A DNA stretch of 63,907 nucleotides from Ruminococcus sp. (GTDB taxonomy: Bacteria; Bacillota; Clostridia; Oscillospirales; Ruminococcaceae): contig NZ_JAILMR010000066.1 in NCBI RefSeq assembly GCF_024692365.1, positions 1 to 63,907 on the forward strand, read 5' to 3'. Positions within the stretch are counted from its first letter, which is position 1. The number at the start of each line of letters is the position of its first letter. The position numbers were made by a program, and so were the translations under genes. This document shows positions 17,494 to 25,456 of this stretch, one piece after another. A model generated the notes under the pieces. It was not told the DNA's origin, made no database searches, and saw nothing but the letters and a program-made list of their open reading frames with translations.

Positions 17494-18279
17494 TTATGAC
17501 GCGCTGTAATCCACAACTTTCCAGCTGCCGTTTTCCTTGGCAAGCTGCCACTTTGTGTCCCTCAGAACAGCCTGTTTTTCATGAGAATAGATATCAGCGG
17601 AAATTACCATGCATTCATCATAAGCTGTACCGTTGCGCTTGTTCAGCTTATCAAGTTCTTCCTTTGATGCACTTTCATCGCCTGCATATTTTGCATACAG
17701 AAGTTCGCCGCCCAAGTCATGCCAAATATCGGAATCAGTAATTACCTCCAGCGCGGTTTTTCTTTCTTCCGATGAATAGATTTCAGATTTTCCATCTTCC
17801 GTAGCTTCATCGGTATAAGGAATAAAAGTATCTGAGAAATCACCGAAGTACTTCCACTCACCGTTCTCGTCCTTTTCAACTACGCACTCGTGTTGGTATC
17901 TGCAAAAGAAATTACGAAATCCATTAATATCAAAAGGATTTTCACCTATCGCCTCTATTACGTTGGAAATACTTTTAGTGCGACGAGTATACACCATGAA
18001 TGCAAGATAATCTCCTCTGATATCCTTTGTATCTTCATCGTGGTTATAATATCTTATATTTACATATCTGGCAGTATCACCGTAAGACATATCCCCGAGG
18101 AACTGACAATCCATATCAGCATTATCTTCAAGATAAACATCTTCGATGCACCTTACTGCGTGTTGGATATCATCATCACTGTAAACAGTTGACGCACCTT
18201 GTATCGTAACTTTTCTTCCGCAGCCTGTCATTGCCAGAGCTGTTACAACTGCTGTCGCTGTTGCTATTATTTTTTTCAT
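17494..18279 (-). CDS. Secreted lipoprotein, paralogue 2
   Basis: A 261-residue lipoprotein with signal MKKIIATATAVVTALAMTGC and lipidation Cys near residue 20, closely related to its neighbour downstream (13 bases between them). ATG at 18279 follows AAGGAG. The C-terminal third is a conserved block in both copies. The function is unknown. Co-transcription with an ABC transporter suggests a surface role in the same process, for example sensing or protection, but nothing in the sequence shows a ligand-binding fold. Confidence 0.85.
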   Translation of the reverse strand: MKKIIATATAVVTALAMTGCGRKVTIQGASTVYSDDDIQHAVRCIEDVYLEDNADMDCQFLGDMSYGDTARYVNIRYYNHDEDTKDIRGDYLAFMVYTRRTKSISNVIEAIGENPFDINGFRNFFCRYQHECVVEKDENGEWKYFGDFSDTFIPYTDEATEDGKSEIYSSEERKTALEVITDSDIWHDLGGELLYAKYAGDESASKEELDKLNKRNGTAYDECMVISADIYSHEKQAVLRDTKWQLAKENGSWKVVDYSAS

Positions 18280-18310
18280 ATTATGTTTCTCCTTATGCGC
18301 AGGTGTACTG

Positions 18311-18754
18311 TCAGAGTATGGATTCTTCCGAACTTACACACTCCCATTCGCCGTCTTTTTCTCTCGCGAACCAGTACTGCGCACCTTCATGCTTCTCAGT
18401 ATCATATTTTCCGCCAAATGTTCCTCTAAGCATCACGATCAAGTTTTTGGAATAATGATAATCCACTTCATATCCGATACATTCCACGGCTTTGCTGTCT
18501 TCTTCAAGCACGCCTTCCTCTTTGAGTTTTTCGATCATATCCTCATTGCATACATCATCGCCGAAATATTTGATACTGTCGGGAACTTTACCCTGTGCAT
18601 CAAGAGTTTTTTCCATATTATGCATTGTAGTCACAAGTTCATCACCGAGATATTTTTCTGATGATACATAGATATCATCGCACACATTTTTTCCACATGA
18701 AGCCAGTGTTGCCGCCATAACTGCCGCGGCTGCAAATGCTGTCATCTTTCTCAT
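18311..18754 (-). CDS. Small lipoprotein of unknown function
   Basis: A 147-residue lipoprotein: signal MRKMTAFAAAAVMAATLASC with lipobox LASC, then an acidic mature domain ending WYFA-like YWFAREKDGEWECVSSEESIL. The terminal KDGEWEC pattern echoes the WQLAKDNG segment of the two larger lipoproteins, hinting at a shared ancestral fold. ATG at 18754 follows CGGAG. It is transcribed ahead of the two larger lipoproteins in the presumed operon. Confidence 0.8.
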   Translation of the reverse strand: MRKMTAFAAAAVMAATLASCGKNVCDDIYVSSEKYLGDELVTTMHNMEKTLDAQGKVPDSIKYFGDDVCNEDMIEKLKEEGVLEEDSKAVECIGYEVDYHYSKNLIVMLRGTFGGKYDTEKHEGAQYWFAREKDGEWECVSSEESIL

Positions 18755-18799
18755 TTGTTTTCTCCGTTCTTTCGTCCTGCGCTGTCTATCCTTTACCGA

Positions 18800-18880
18800 T
18801 CACTGCTTTCTTTTTTCTCTGCGAACTATCAGTCCCACTGTGATCGCCGCAGCGGCGGTAAATACTATTATCTTTCTCAT
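18800..18880 (-). CDS. 26-residue membrane peptide
   Basis: MRKIIVFTAAAAITVGLIVRR then EKRKQ. A strong site, AAAGGAG, lies eight to nine bases before ATG at 18880. One hydrophobic helix is followed by a positive tail, so a single-pass inner-membrane peptide with the tail inside is likely. It is too short for normal gene calling, but ribosome binding site, operon position and resemblance to the next small gene support it. Function is unknown. Confidence 0.6.
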   Translation of the reverse strand: MRKIIVFTAAAAITVGLIVRREKRKQ

Positions 18881-18899
18881 TTTGTTGTCTCCTTTTCTC

Positions 18900-19085
18900 T
18901 CAGATGCCGATTTCTTCGTCTTCGTTGATGTCCCACTCACGTACCTTTCTGAATTCCTGTCCTGCAAGAAGGATACATACTACCAGTATGCTCACTGCAA
19001 ATACCATAAGTTCTCTCATTTTGTCCTGCCTTTCTGCCCGCCGTTTTTTTATATATGTGGGGACTGTCTTGTTGTTTCGTTTCAT
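18900..19085 (-). CDS. Small single-pass membrane protein, first gene of the operon
   Basis: Sixty-one residues from ATG at 19085 (AGGA four bases upstream), or 39 residues from an internal ATG at 19019 preceded by AAAGGCAGGA. The short form starts MRELMVFAVSILVVCILLAG and so resembles the 26-residue peptide downstream (MRKIIVF). The C-terminus is acidic (EWDINEDEE). I cannot decide between the starts; both may be used. Its promoter is only about 45 bases upstream of the longer start. No function can be assigned. Confidence 0.6.
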   Translation of the reverse strand: MKRNNKTVPTYIKKRRAERQDKMRELMVFAVSILVVCILLAGQEFRKVREWDINEDEEIGI

Positions 19086-19094
19086 TTGTCCTGT

Positions 19095-19126
19095 GTGTAC
19101 TAGGTGTATTATCTGTCGTAGTACAC
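19095..19126. promoter_or_regulatory. Inverted repeat operator, probably for the GntR protein
   Basis: GTGTACTA (19095-19102) and TAGTACAC (19119-19126) face each other across 16 bases, immediately downstream of the -10. Another GTGTATTA lies between the arms. GTGTA/TACAC half-sites are typical of YtrA-type regulators, so autorepression is likely. Confidence 0.6.
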
Positions 19127-19130
19127 TTAG

Positions 19131-19159
19131 AGTTTACCACTCATACCCTCATTTGTCAA
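19131..19159 (-). promoter_or_regulatory. Promoter of the lipoprotein/GntR/ABC operon
   Basis: Minus strand TTGACA (19159-19154), 17 bases, TAAACT (19136-19131). It is the only strong promoter I see for the eight co-directional genes down to 13735. Confidence 0.75.
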
Positions 19160-19257
19160 TAGGCAGCGTGAATTTTCAGCATATAGCACAATCGGAATAT
19201 ATTTTAATATATCACAAATAGGAAAATTTGCACACAAATCCTGCAAACTTACAGATA

Positions 19258-19325
19258 CACAGTGTACCATCGGGTGTACTACTGTACTATCTCCGCAGTA
19301 CGCACCCTGCCAACTGTACTACACA
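19258..19325. promoter_or_regulatory. Cluster of TGTAC motifs between divergent promoters
   Basis: Within 68 bases the strings AGTGTACCA, GTGTACTA, TGTACTA, CAGTACG and TGTACTACAC occur. They repeat the core of the inverted repeat at 19095-19126, about 150 bases away. They may be extra binding sites for the same regulator. The rest of the 390-base gap holds the two promoters and nothing else I recognise. Confidence 0.45.
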
Positions 19326-19388
19326 GGCAGGACAGTATAATAACGGAAACAGGCAATGTTACACGGCAAAATTCGATAATTTTACACC

Positions 19389-19417
19389 TTGACTTAGATG
19401 TATAAAAGTATTATAAT
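19389..19417 (+). promoter_or_regulatory. Promoter of glmU
   Basis: TTGACT (19389-19394), 17 bases, TATAAT (19412-19417), with a leader of about 55 bases. Confidence 0.85.
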
Positions 19418-19480
19418 AATCAAGTAATATGCCGTCAGCACAGGTGTGCGGCGGGTCTGATATTTCTGAGGGGGAAAATT

Positions 19481-20896
19481 ATGTCTAATAATGTTATAAT
19501 ACTGGCAGGCGGTCAGGGCAAGCGAATGAAGATAAATTCGCCCAAGGCACTTTGCAATGTTGTGGGCGAGCCTATGCTTGAATGGGTAATGAGTGCCTGC
19601 GAGAACGCAGGTCTTGATGAGATATGCATCGTCAAGGGCTTTGCGGGCGAACAGATAGATGCTTATGTTGATAAGAGAGATTCAAAGGCTAAGGTATGCA
19701 CTGTATTACAGGCTGAAAGACTTGGTACAGGTCATGCTGTTATGATGGCTGAGGAATTTCTGAGGTCTAATGCAGAGGGCAACACTCTGGTGCTTTGCGG
19801 CGACGCACCTTTTATCGATGCGGCAACTATCGAGGGCGCGCTGAAGCTTCATATGCAGAAGGACTGCGGTGTTACTGTGGTTACTTCCGTTGTTGAGGAC
19901 GCTACGGGCTACGGCAGAGTTATCCGCACAAAGCACGGTATCTCGGGTATAGTTGAGCACAAGGACTGCAACGCAGACCAGCTTTCCGTAAAGGAGATAA
20001 ACTCGGGCTGCTATTGGTTCAAGACTGCTGACCTGTTGGAAGTTCTTTTCGAGATTCAGCCCAATAATTCACAGGGCGAGTACTATCTCACCGACTGCGT
20101 TGAACTCATGATAAAGAAGGGCAAAACGGCTGACGCTTTCATCTCACTGAACCCGAATGTGGCTCTTGGTGCTAATGACAGACGCGGTCTGCTGAAACTT
20201 AATGATATCGCCAGAATGGAGATAATCAACAGATGGCTTGATGATGGTATCGAGTTCACTTGCCTTGACGGTGTATCCGTGGGCAGGAACGTTACCATCG
20301 GCAGAGGCACACGCATCGAGGCTGGCACTGAACTGAGAGGCAATACTGTTATCGGTGAGGACTGCGTTATCGGCAGAAACTGTATACTTGAAAACACCGT
20401 TATCGGCAACGGCGTGGTGCTGAACAATGTTCAGGCTTATGACGCTGTTGTTGACGACAATGCAAAGATAGGTCCTTTCGTTCAGCTCAGACCTGATTCT
20501 CATGTATGCAAGGGCGTTAAGATAGGCGATTTCGTTGAGATAAAGAATTCCACCATCGGCGAGGGAACTTCTGTATCACATCTTACATATGTAGGCGATT
20601 CCGATGTCGGCAGCAATGTAAACTTCGGCTGCGGCGTTGCTACTGCCAACTACGACGGCGAAAAGAAGTTCCGCACTGTTATCGAGGACAATGCTTTCAT
20701 CGGCTGCAACACCAATCTGGTCGCACCCGTATGCATCGGCAGAGGTGCGTACACTGCGGCAGGTTCTACCATCACAGGTGATGTCCCCGCTGATGCACTT
20801 GCCATCGAACGCGGTAAGGCTGTTATCAAGGAAGATTACGCCAAGAAAAAGCTGGCTGTCCGCACCAAGAAATTTGAGGACGCACACAAGGGCTGA
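19481..20896 (+). CDS. glmU: Bifunctional GlmU (GlcNAc-1-P uridyltransferase / GlcN-1-P acetyltransferase)
   Basis: Makes UDP-N-acetylglucosamine for peptidoglycan in the cytoplasm. The N-terminal pyrophosphorylase domain (1-230) has LAGGQGKRMKINSPKALCNV (nucleotide-binding loop and Lys). The C-terminal left-handed beta helix (about 255-450) has hexapeptide repeats such as VTIGRGTRIEAGTEL and ends in the acetyltransferase site region GVATANYDGEKKFRT. The 471 residues fit the family. ATG at 19481 follows GAGGGGGA. It forms a single-gene unit between its promoter and a strong terminator. Confidence 0.96.
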   Translation: MSNNVIILAGGQGKRMKINSPKALCNVVGEPMLEWVMSACENAGLDEICIVKGFAGEQIDAYVDKRDSKAKVCTVLQAERLGTGHAVMMAEEFLRSNAEGNTLVLCGDAPFIDAATIEGALKLHMQKDCGVTVVTSVVEDATGYGRVIRTKHGISGIVEHKDCNADQLSVKEINSGCYWFKTADLLEVLFEIQPNNSQGEYYLTDCVELMIKKGKTADAFISLNPNVALGANDRRGLLKLNDIARMEIINRWLDDGIEFTCLDGVSVGRNVTIGRGTRIEAGTELRGNTVIGEDCVIGRNCILENTVIGNGVVLNNVQAYDAVVDDNAKIGPFVQLRPDSHVCKGVKIGDFVEIKNSTIGEGTSVSHLTYVGDSDVGSNVNFGCGVATANYDGEKKFRTVIEDNAFIGCNTNLVAPVCIGRGAYTAAGSTITGDVPADALAIERGKAVIKEDYAKKKLAVRTKKFEDAHKG

Positions 20897-20925
20897 TATT
20901 TGAATTAGTTCAATAGTAAGATTTA

Positions 20926-20956
20926 GGAGTTATCTGATGAAGATAGCTCCTTTTTT
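20926..20956 (+). terminator. Terminator of glmU
   Basis: Stem GGAGTTATCT/AGATAGCTCC (10 bp, one G-U pair, loop GATGA) and six T residues. Confidence 0.92.
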
Positions 20957-20975
20957 CTGTGGTAAAATGTTGGTG

Positions 20976-21005
20976 TTGACATTTATCGATTTTTTGTGGT
21001 ATAAT
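20976..21005 (+). promoter_or_regulatory. Promoter of the 80-residue membrane protein gene
   Basis: TTGACA (20976-20981), 18-base spacer, TATAAT (21000-21005). Confidence 0.85.
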
Positions 21006-21049
21006 GTATAAAATAAAAAAACAATAAAAAGATAAGGAGGTAAATTCTC

Positions 21050-21292
21050 ATGTTAACGATCATATTTAATATCCCTGTATTAATAGGCGTATTCCTTGTT
21101 GCACTTTTCTTTTTTTCGTCAAGCAAAAATAAAGCCGTTAAGGTAGTGTCAGCAATCTTCATGGTGCTTGCGCTTTCTTCGATTTTAAAACTTCTGGTAT
21201 TTACGATCTCGATGATCCTAAGGATCCTCTTGCCCGTAATTATTATCATAAGCATCATATATGTAGTTTATCTTATCAAGAAAAAGAAGTAA
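21050..21292 (+). CDS. Small membrane protein
   Basis: Eighty residues, almost all hydrophobic, with two or three membrane helices interrupted by SSSKNKAVK and ending YLIKKKK. ATG at 21050 follows AAGGAGG. It has its own promoter and terminator, so it is a genuine independent transcription unit. No family is recognised and neighbours give no clue. Confidence 0.75.
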   Translation: MLTIIFNIPVLIGVFLVALFFFSSSKNKAVKVVSAIFMVLALSSILKLLVFTISMILRILLPVIIIISIIYVVYLIKKKK

Positions 21293-21297
21293 AATTC

Positions 21298-21331
21298 AAA
21301 AGGCAAGTTTGCAGCTTGCCTTTTCTTTTTT
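21298..21331 (+). terminator. Terminator of the small membrane protein gene
   Basis: AAAAGGCAAG and CTTGCCTTTT pair around TTTGCAG, followed by a T-rich tail. Confidence 0.9.
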
Positions 21332-21361
21332 TATGTGATGAATTTTCTGATTAGTTTTTGA

Positions 21362-21390
21362 AGCCCTGCCCTTTGATAGGGGCTCTTTTT
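21362..21390 (+). terminator. Second, weaker terminator-like hairpin
   Basis: AGCCC pairs with GGGCT around a roughly 12-base loop, followed by six T residues. It may back up the preceding terminator. Positions 21391-21639 hold no gene I can see. Confidence 0.5.
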
Positions 21391-21639
21391 TGTTTATCAA
21401 ATAATATGATATTAACTGAATGAAACTTTCTGAAAGAAAAGCTGTTACGGCGTTTTTCTCAGCTTGACGGCAATATATGTCAAGGCTAAAATATTTATAT
21501 ATTTGTTCATTGAGTGTAACGCCTATATTTACAGGGATAAGGTCATGCCCGATATACTTTCTTCACACTAAAAATTTCCAGAAAATGTAATGTGAATCCA
21601 ATGTAAAAATATGCGATATGCCGTGTATCATTTTCAAAT

Positions 21640-21674
21640 CAGCCATTGACGAGAATGGCTGTTTGTGCTATAAT
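21640..21674 (+). promoter_or_regulatory. Promoter with palindrome over the -35, upstream of the CE12 gene
   Basis: TTGACG (21646-21651), 17 bases, TATAAT (21669-21674) with TGC before it (extended -10). CAGCCATT/AATGGCTG (21640-21661) is a perfect 8-bp inverted repeat overlapping the -35, a likely operator. Confidence 0.75.
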
Positions 21675-21686
21675 ATACGTATCTGA

Positions 21687-21880
21687 GCTGTGATTTTGGG
21701 ATAGGACGGAATGAAAGACAAGGTCACAGCACTACACAGACGTCCTGACAGCTATAATGACTAACAGTACAATAGCAGCATGACCGATGAAAAGCCGTTT
21801 TTATGGACTTTAAAAGAAAACGGCGGTAAAAATATCGGTTAGGCAGCAAACATATTCTGTTTAAAATGTTTGTCATGCCC
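21687..21880 (+). promoter_or_regulatory. Long structured leader with pseudoknot topology
   Basis: About 300 bases separate the promoter from the CE12 gene. GCTGTGA (21687-21693) pairs with TCACAGC (21724-21730), while AGGACG (21703-21708) in its loop pairs with CGTCCT (21741-21746). This is the ABAB order of an H-type pseudoknot. Next comes a nested element: ACCGAT/ATCGGT (21783-21839) enclosing GCCGTTTT/AAAACGGC. A third hairpin joins AAACAT to ATGTTT (21848-21871). I match it to no known riboswitch. It could be a new regulatory RNA. Confidence 0.5.
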
Positions 21881-21988
21881 TATATGCAGTAAAGAACTGT
21901 GGTCAAATAGTTGGTCAGCTAAGGTAGGATCGTTTATATTTCAGCGTTAACATATTGTCAGATAATATGAAAGGAAAGTTGAAAGAAT

Positions 21989-24900
21989 ATGGAAAGCACA
22001 CAGAAGAAATCAAAGAGGGTGCTGGCGGGCATGATGGCTCTGCTGCTGGCTTCCGGCACAGTACCCGCAAACTTCGGCGGGGCAGCGGCAGCAAATACTG
22101 CAATTGAAGCCATAATGGGTTCTACACCCGATGGAAGAAAGCCTGGCAAAAGGCATCATGGTCCCGGCTTTGAGCCTAAGCCTGTTCACGAGGAAGAGAA
22201 TAGCGAGAAAGCAGGTTCTCTGACTTCAGACGAGGACGATACAAAGCCCGAGCAGGAGATCATTTCCGTGACAGAACCTGCTGATGTTATCGATGAAGAA
22301 ACAACAGATGCAGAGACCACTGACGCAGAAACTACTGTCGAAGAAACTACCGATGAAGAAACCACTGATGAAGAGACCACGGATGAAGAGACCACGGATG
22401 AAGAGACCACAGGTGAAGAGACTGTTGTTATCATAATCGCGCCCGAGGTAAGCATACCTCTTGGTGCTGCTGTTATCATAAACTCCGACGATCATTTCTA
22501 TGACGGCGAAGGAACTGTAAGGGCAGGCGATCTTCTGAACGCTGATAAAGTTACTCTTGAATATGATAGCTATAAAGTTCTGCATGGTTACGAATTCAGA
22601 CTTGATTCAAACAAAAGCAATGACAGCATATGCATCGTGATCCAGAACGAGGACAGTTCCCTGACACCTGTCGGCATCAAGTGCGTGAGCGGTGCAGGCA
22701 CAATGGAAGATCCTTACAAGTTTGAAGCTGTTTTCCAGAAAAAGGAAGATCCCAAGGAAAAGCCTGCTGAAGAACAGCAGATCGCAGGAAACTTCGTTAA
22801 GATAAATTCCATAAAAGAAGCTACTGAAAAAATGACCGAGATATCTCCCGCTGATGCCAAGAAATGGCTGGCTGCAAACGCTGAGGATATCAAGGCAGCA
22901 GACTCTTATTACAGAGGTACATATGAATTCTGCTTCATATATGAGGGCAAGTTCTACTGCAAAACTCTGAACTCCGATCAGCTTACCGCCGAACACATAG
23001 GAAATGCTAATTTCACATGGGACGCTTTGAGTATGGAATCAAAAAATCCCATCATTTACCAGTGCCTTGGCAGACAGGATCATGTATTGGTATGGAACGG
23101 TGAAGAAGTTCAGCAGGTCGTTACCTACACTAAGGTAAAAGCAAAAGAACCAACCTGCACCGAAGCAGGCAACACCGAATATTACACAGGATCCGATAAC
23201 AAGTATTACAAGCTTGAAAACGGCGTATACACCGAGATAGCTAAGGATTCCTGGGTCATCAAAGCCAAGGGACACAGCTATGGCAAGCCTACCTGGACTT
23301 GGAACGACGATCTCACAGTAACTGCTGAATTCACCTGCGAAGAATGCGGCGATGTCGTAGTTATCGAAGCTGAGGTCATACTGTCCGCACACGTCAACCC
23401 TACTTACACATCAGAGGGTAAAGCCATCTATTCCGCAAAGGTAAATTTTGAGGGCGTACATTACAGCTATGTCAGAACTGTAACTATCCCCAAGCTGAAA
23501 TTGGTTTTTGTTGACAAAACAGAACCCACCTGCATCGAGGCAGGTAACATCGGCTACTGGTATGATGAAGCTAATGACAAGTATTTCGCCGATGAAAACG
23601 GTGAATACGAGATATCAAAGGCTGACACTATCCTTGAGGAAACAGGACATACTCTCAGCGAAGCAGTTATCGAGAACAACATCAAGCCCACCTACTTCTC
23701 CGAGGGCAGCTATGATAAAGTATACTATTGCAGCGAGTGCGGCGAAGAACTCATCAGAGAGCACGTTATCGTTGAAAAGCTGAAATATCAGGCTCCTGCC
23801 ATTAAATTTGCAAGGGGCGAAAACGCTGTAAAACTCACATGGGACGAGGTCGAAGATGCTGAATATTACGGCATAGCAGGATATGTCAGCGGCAGATGGA
23901 TACTTCTGTATGATAACATTGAAGATACTTCATTTGTACTGAACGGACTCACCGAAGGAAAAGAATACTGGATATCTGTCGTTACAAGATCAAATGACAG
24001 ATGGATAACCGACTTCTCCAACGCTGTGGTAGTATCACCCAAGAGCACCGCAGGCAATTATCCCGTTGTAACAGCTATTGAACACAACGCTGATACCAAC
24101 CAGTTCAGACTCAAATGGTCTGAAGTTAAGGGCGCACAGCAGTACGGCATAGCAGTATATCTGTCAGGCAAATGGAAGGTCATTACCCAGAATATCCCTG
24201 CGGATACCACAAGCTTCACTTCGCCCAAGCTCACAGCAGGTCAGACTTATAAAATAGTCGTATGTGCAAAGGTCAACGGCAAGTGGGATACAAATAATCT
24301 GAATGCAAGAGCACTCAACGTAACTGTACAGCCTGAATCTCCTATGCCCGAGGGCGTTTATGAAGCAGAAGACTTCCAGTTCTCAGGCAAGGTATATATC
24401 GTAGGCGACTCAACAGTATGTAATTACCTCCCCGAAACTACCCAGAAGAAGGGCAGCTGCGGCTGGGGCATGAAGCTTGCAGAGCAGTTCGAGGGCGTTA
24501 CTGTAACAAATCTGGCAAGAGCAGGCAGAAGCTCACGCAGCTTCATGAAAGATAACGAATACAAGATAATGTGCGATTCCATCGGCAAGGGCGATTACCT
24601 GTTCATTCAGTTCGGTCACAACGATGAAAGAACAGCAGAACCTCAGCACGCCGCTTATCCCTATCTTGATCTCGATTCACTGGACAACGAGGGCAAAAAC
24701 GAAAACGGACAGTACTCCTACGAATGGATGCTGCTGAACAAGTACGTAAGAGTTGCTCAGGAAAAGGGCGCAACCGCTGTACTGGTAACACCTGTAACCA
24801 GACGTGACAAGGACGGACGTCCTCTGTACAAGGAGCATGAGAAGTATGCTGATGCTGTCGTTCAGCTGGGCAAGAAGTACAATATCCCTGTTATCGATAT

Positions 24901-25105
24901 GACCACCAAGACCAAGGATCTGTATAACGAGATCTACGAACAGGGCGGAGCTGAAGCAACAGCAGAACTCCACTGCTACCTCGATGAGACAAGAACAGAG
25001 ATCGATAATACACATCTCAGTGTCAAGGGCTGTGAGCTTATCGCTGATATCATTGCAAGAGAGACAAAGGTACTGGATCTCAAGATATCTGAAAGACTGA
25101 AATAA
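21989..25105 (+). CDS. Large secreted modular SGNH esterase (CE12-like, pectin/rhamnogalacturonan acetylesterase type)
   Basis: A 1038-residue exported protein. It has a signal peptide (about 1-35), a Thr/Glu/Asp linker with TTDEE-type repeats (about 105-148) and a beta-rich region with two related blocks beginning KEPTCTEAGN and KTEPTCIEAGN. Two fibronectin-III-like domains follow (about 604-690 and 691-785). The C-terminal SGNH domain (about 799-1038) has nucleophile S808 in VGDST, a FGHND motif and the Asp/His pair D1006/H1009 in DNTHLS, matching CE12. It should remove acetyl groups from plant pectin. No dockerin or sortase motif is visible. ATG at 21989 follows AAAGGAAAG. It has a long structured leader. 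Substrate is inferred from family only. Confidence 0.85.
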   Translation: MESTQKKSKRVLAGMMALLLASGTVPANFGGAAAANTAIEAIMGSTPDGRKPGKRHHGPGFEPKPVHEEENSEKAGSLTSDEDDTKPEQEIISVTEPADVIDEETTDAETTDAETTVEETTDEETTDEETTDEETTDEETTGEETVVIIIAPEVSIPLGAAVIINSDDHFYDGEGTVRAGDLLNADKVTLEYDSYKVLHGYEFRLDSNKSNDSICIVIQNEDSSLTPVGIKCVSGAGTMEDPYKFEAVFQKKEDPKEKPAEEQQIAGNFVKINSIKEATEKMTEISPADAKKWLAANAEDIKAADSYYRGTYEFCFIYEGKFYCKTLNSDQLTAEHIGNANFTWDALSMESKNPIIYQCLGRQDHVLVWNGEEVQQVVTYTKVKAKEPTCTEAGNTEYYTGSDNKYYKLENGVYTEIAKDSWVIKAKGHSYGKPTWTWNDDLTVTAEFTCEECGDVVVIEAEVILSAHVNPTYTSEGKAIYSAKVNFEGVHYSYVRTVTIPKLKLVFVDKTEPTCIEAGNIGYWYDEANDKYFADENGEYEISKADTILEETGHTLSEAVIENNIKPTYFSEGSYDKVYYCSECGEELIREHVIVEKLKYQAPAIKFARGENAVKLTWDEVEDAEYYGIAGYVSGRWILLYDNIEDTSFVLNGLTEGKEYWISVVTRSNDRWITDFSNAVVVSPKSTAGNYPVVTAIEHNADTNQFRLKWSEVKGAQQYGIAVYLSGKWKVITQNIPADTTSFTSPKLTAGQTYKIVVCAKVNGKWDTNNLNARALNVTVQPESPMPEGVYEAEDFQFSGKVYIVGDSTVCNYLPETTQKKGSCGWGMKLAEQFEGVTVTNLARAGRSSRSFMKDNEYKIMCDSIGKGDYLFIQFGHNDERTAEPQHAAYPYLDLDSLDNEGKNENGQYSYEWMLLNKYVRVAQEKGATAVLVTPVTRRDKDGRPLYKEHEKYADAVVQLGKKYNIPVIDMTTKTKDLYNEIYEQGGAEATAELHCYLDETRTEIDNTHLSVKGCELIADIIARETKVLDLKISERLK
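22299..22430 (+). repeat. Tandem codon repeats in the acidic linker of the CE12 protein
   Basis: Near-identical 15-base units of the form GATGAAGAGACCACG are repeated about eight times and encode TTDEE. Such tracts change length easily by slippage. Confidence 0.85.
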
Positions 25106-25147
25106 GGTCTGTCCCAACACCTCAACGAGAGTTCGTTAATACCTTAA

Positions 25148-25185
25148 AAGCGCAGTATGTTCATCGTACTGCGCTTATATTTTTG
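25148..25185 (+). terminator. Terminator of the CE12 gene
   Basis: Perfect stem AAGCGCAGTA/TACTGCGCTT (25148-25176) followed by TATATTTTT. Confidence 0.85.
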
Positions 25186-25328
25186 GCTGACTTTCATATC
25201 AGCGAGAGCCCTCAATTGGTGTCCCGAGGGAATTGATAGAACGATATTTATTTGATAAAAGTCATGCTTTATTTTTGTATGATATGCACAAGAATAATGT
25301 GAAATTAACCAAATTCGTTTAAAAACAC

Positions 25329-25356
25329 TTGAAATATCTGCTGAATATGGTATAAT
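25329..25356 (+). promoter_or_regulatory. Promoter of the CE2 gene
   Basis: TTGAAA (25329-25334), 16 bases, TATAAT (25351-25356). The leader holds an imperfect palindrome AAGTATC/GATACTT (25368-25392) at the expected start and a CGCACC/GGTGCG hairpin near 25416-25436. No other feature is seen in 25190-25456. Confidence 0.75.
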
Positions 25357-25456
25357 ATGAAATAGAGAAGTATCCACTTTGGAGAGATACTTTACGGAAG
25401 GGTATATGGTGATCGCACCGCGGTTTTTGGTGCGTTTAAGGAAAGGAAAAAAGAAT

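Noticed and set aside
22299-22430. Repeats considered as a possible non-coding satellite
   Set aside because: They keep frame in the esterase gene and encode an acidic Thr/Glu linker typical of secreted proteins.
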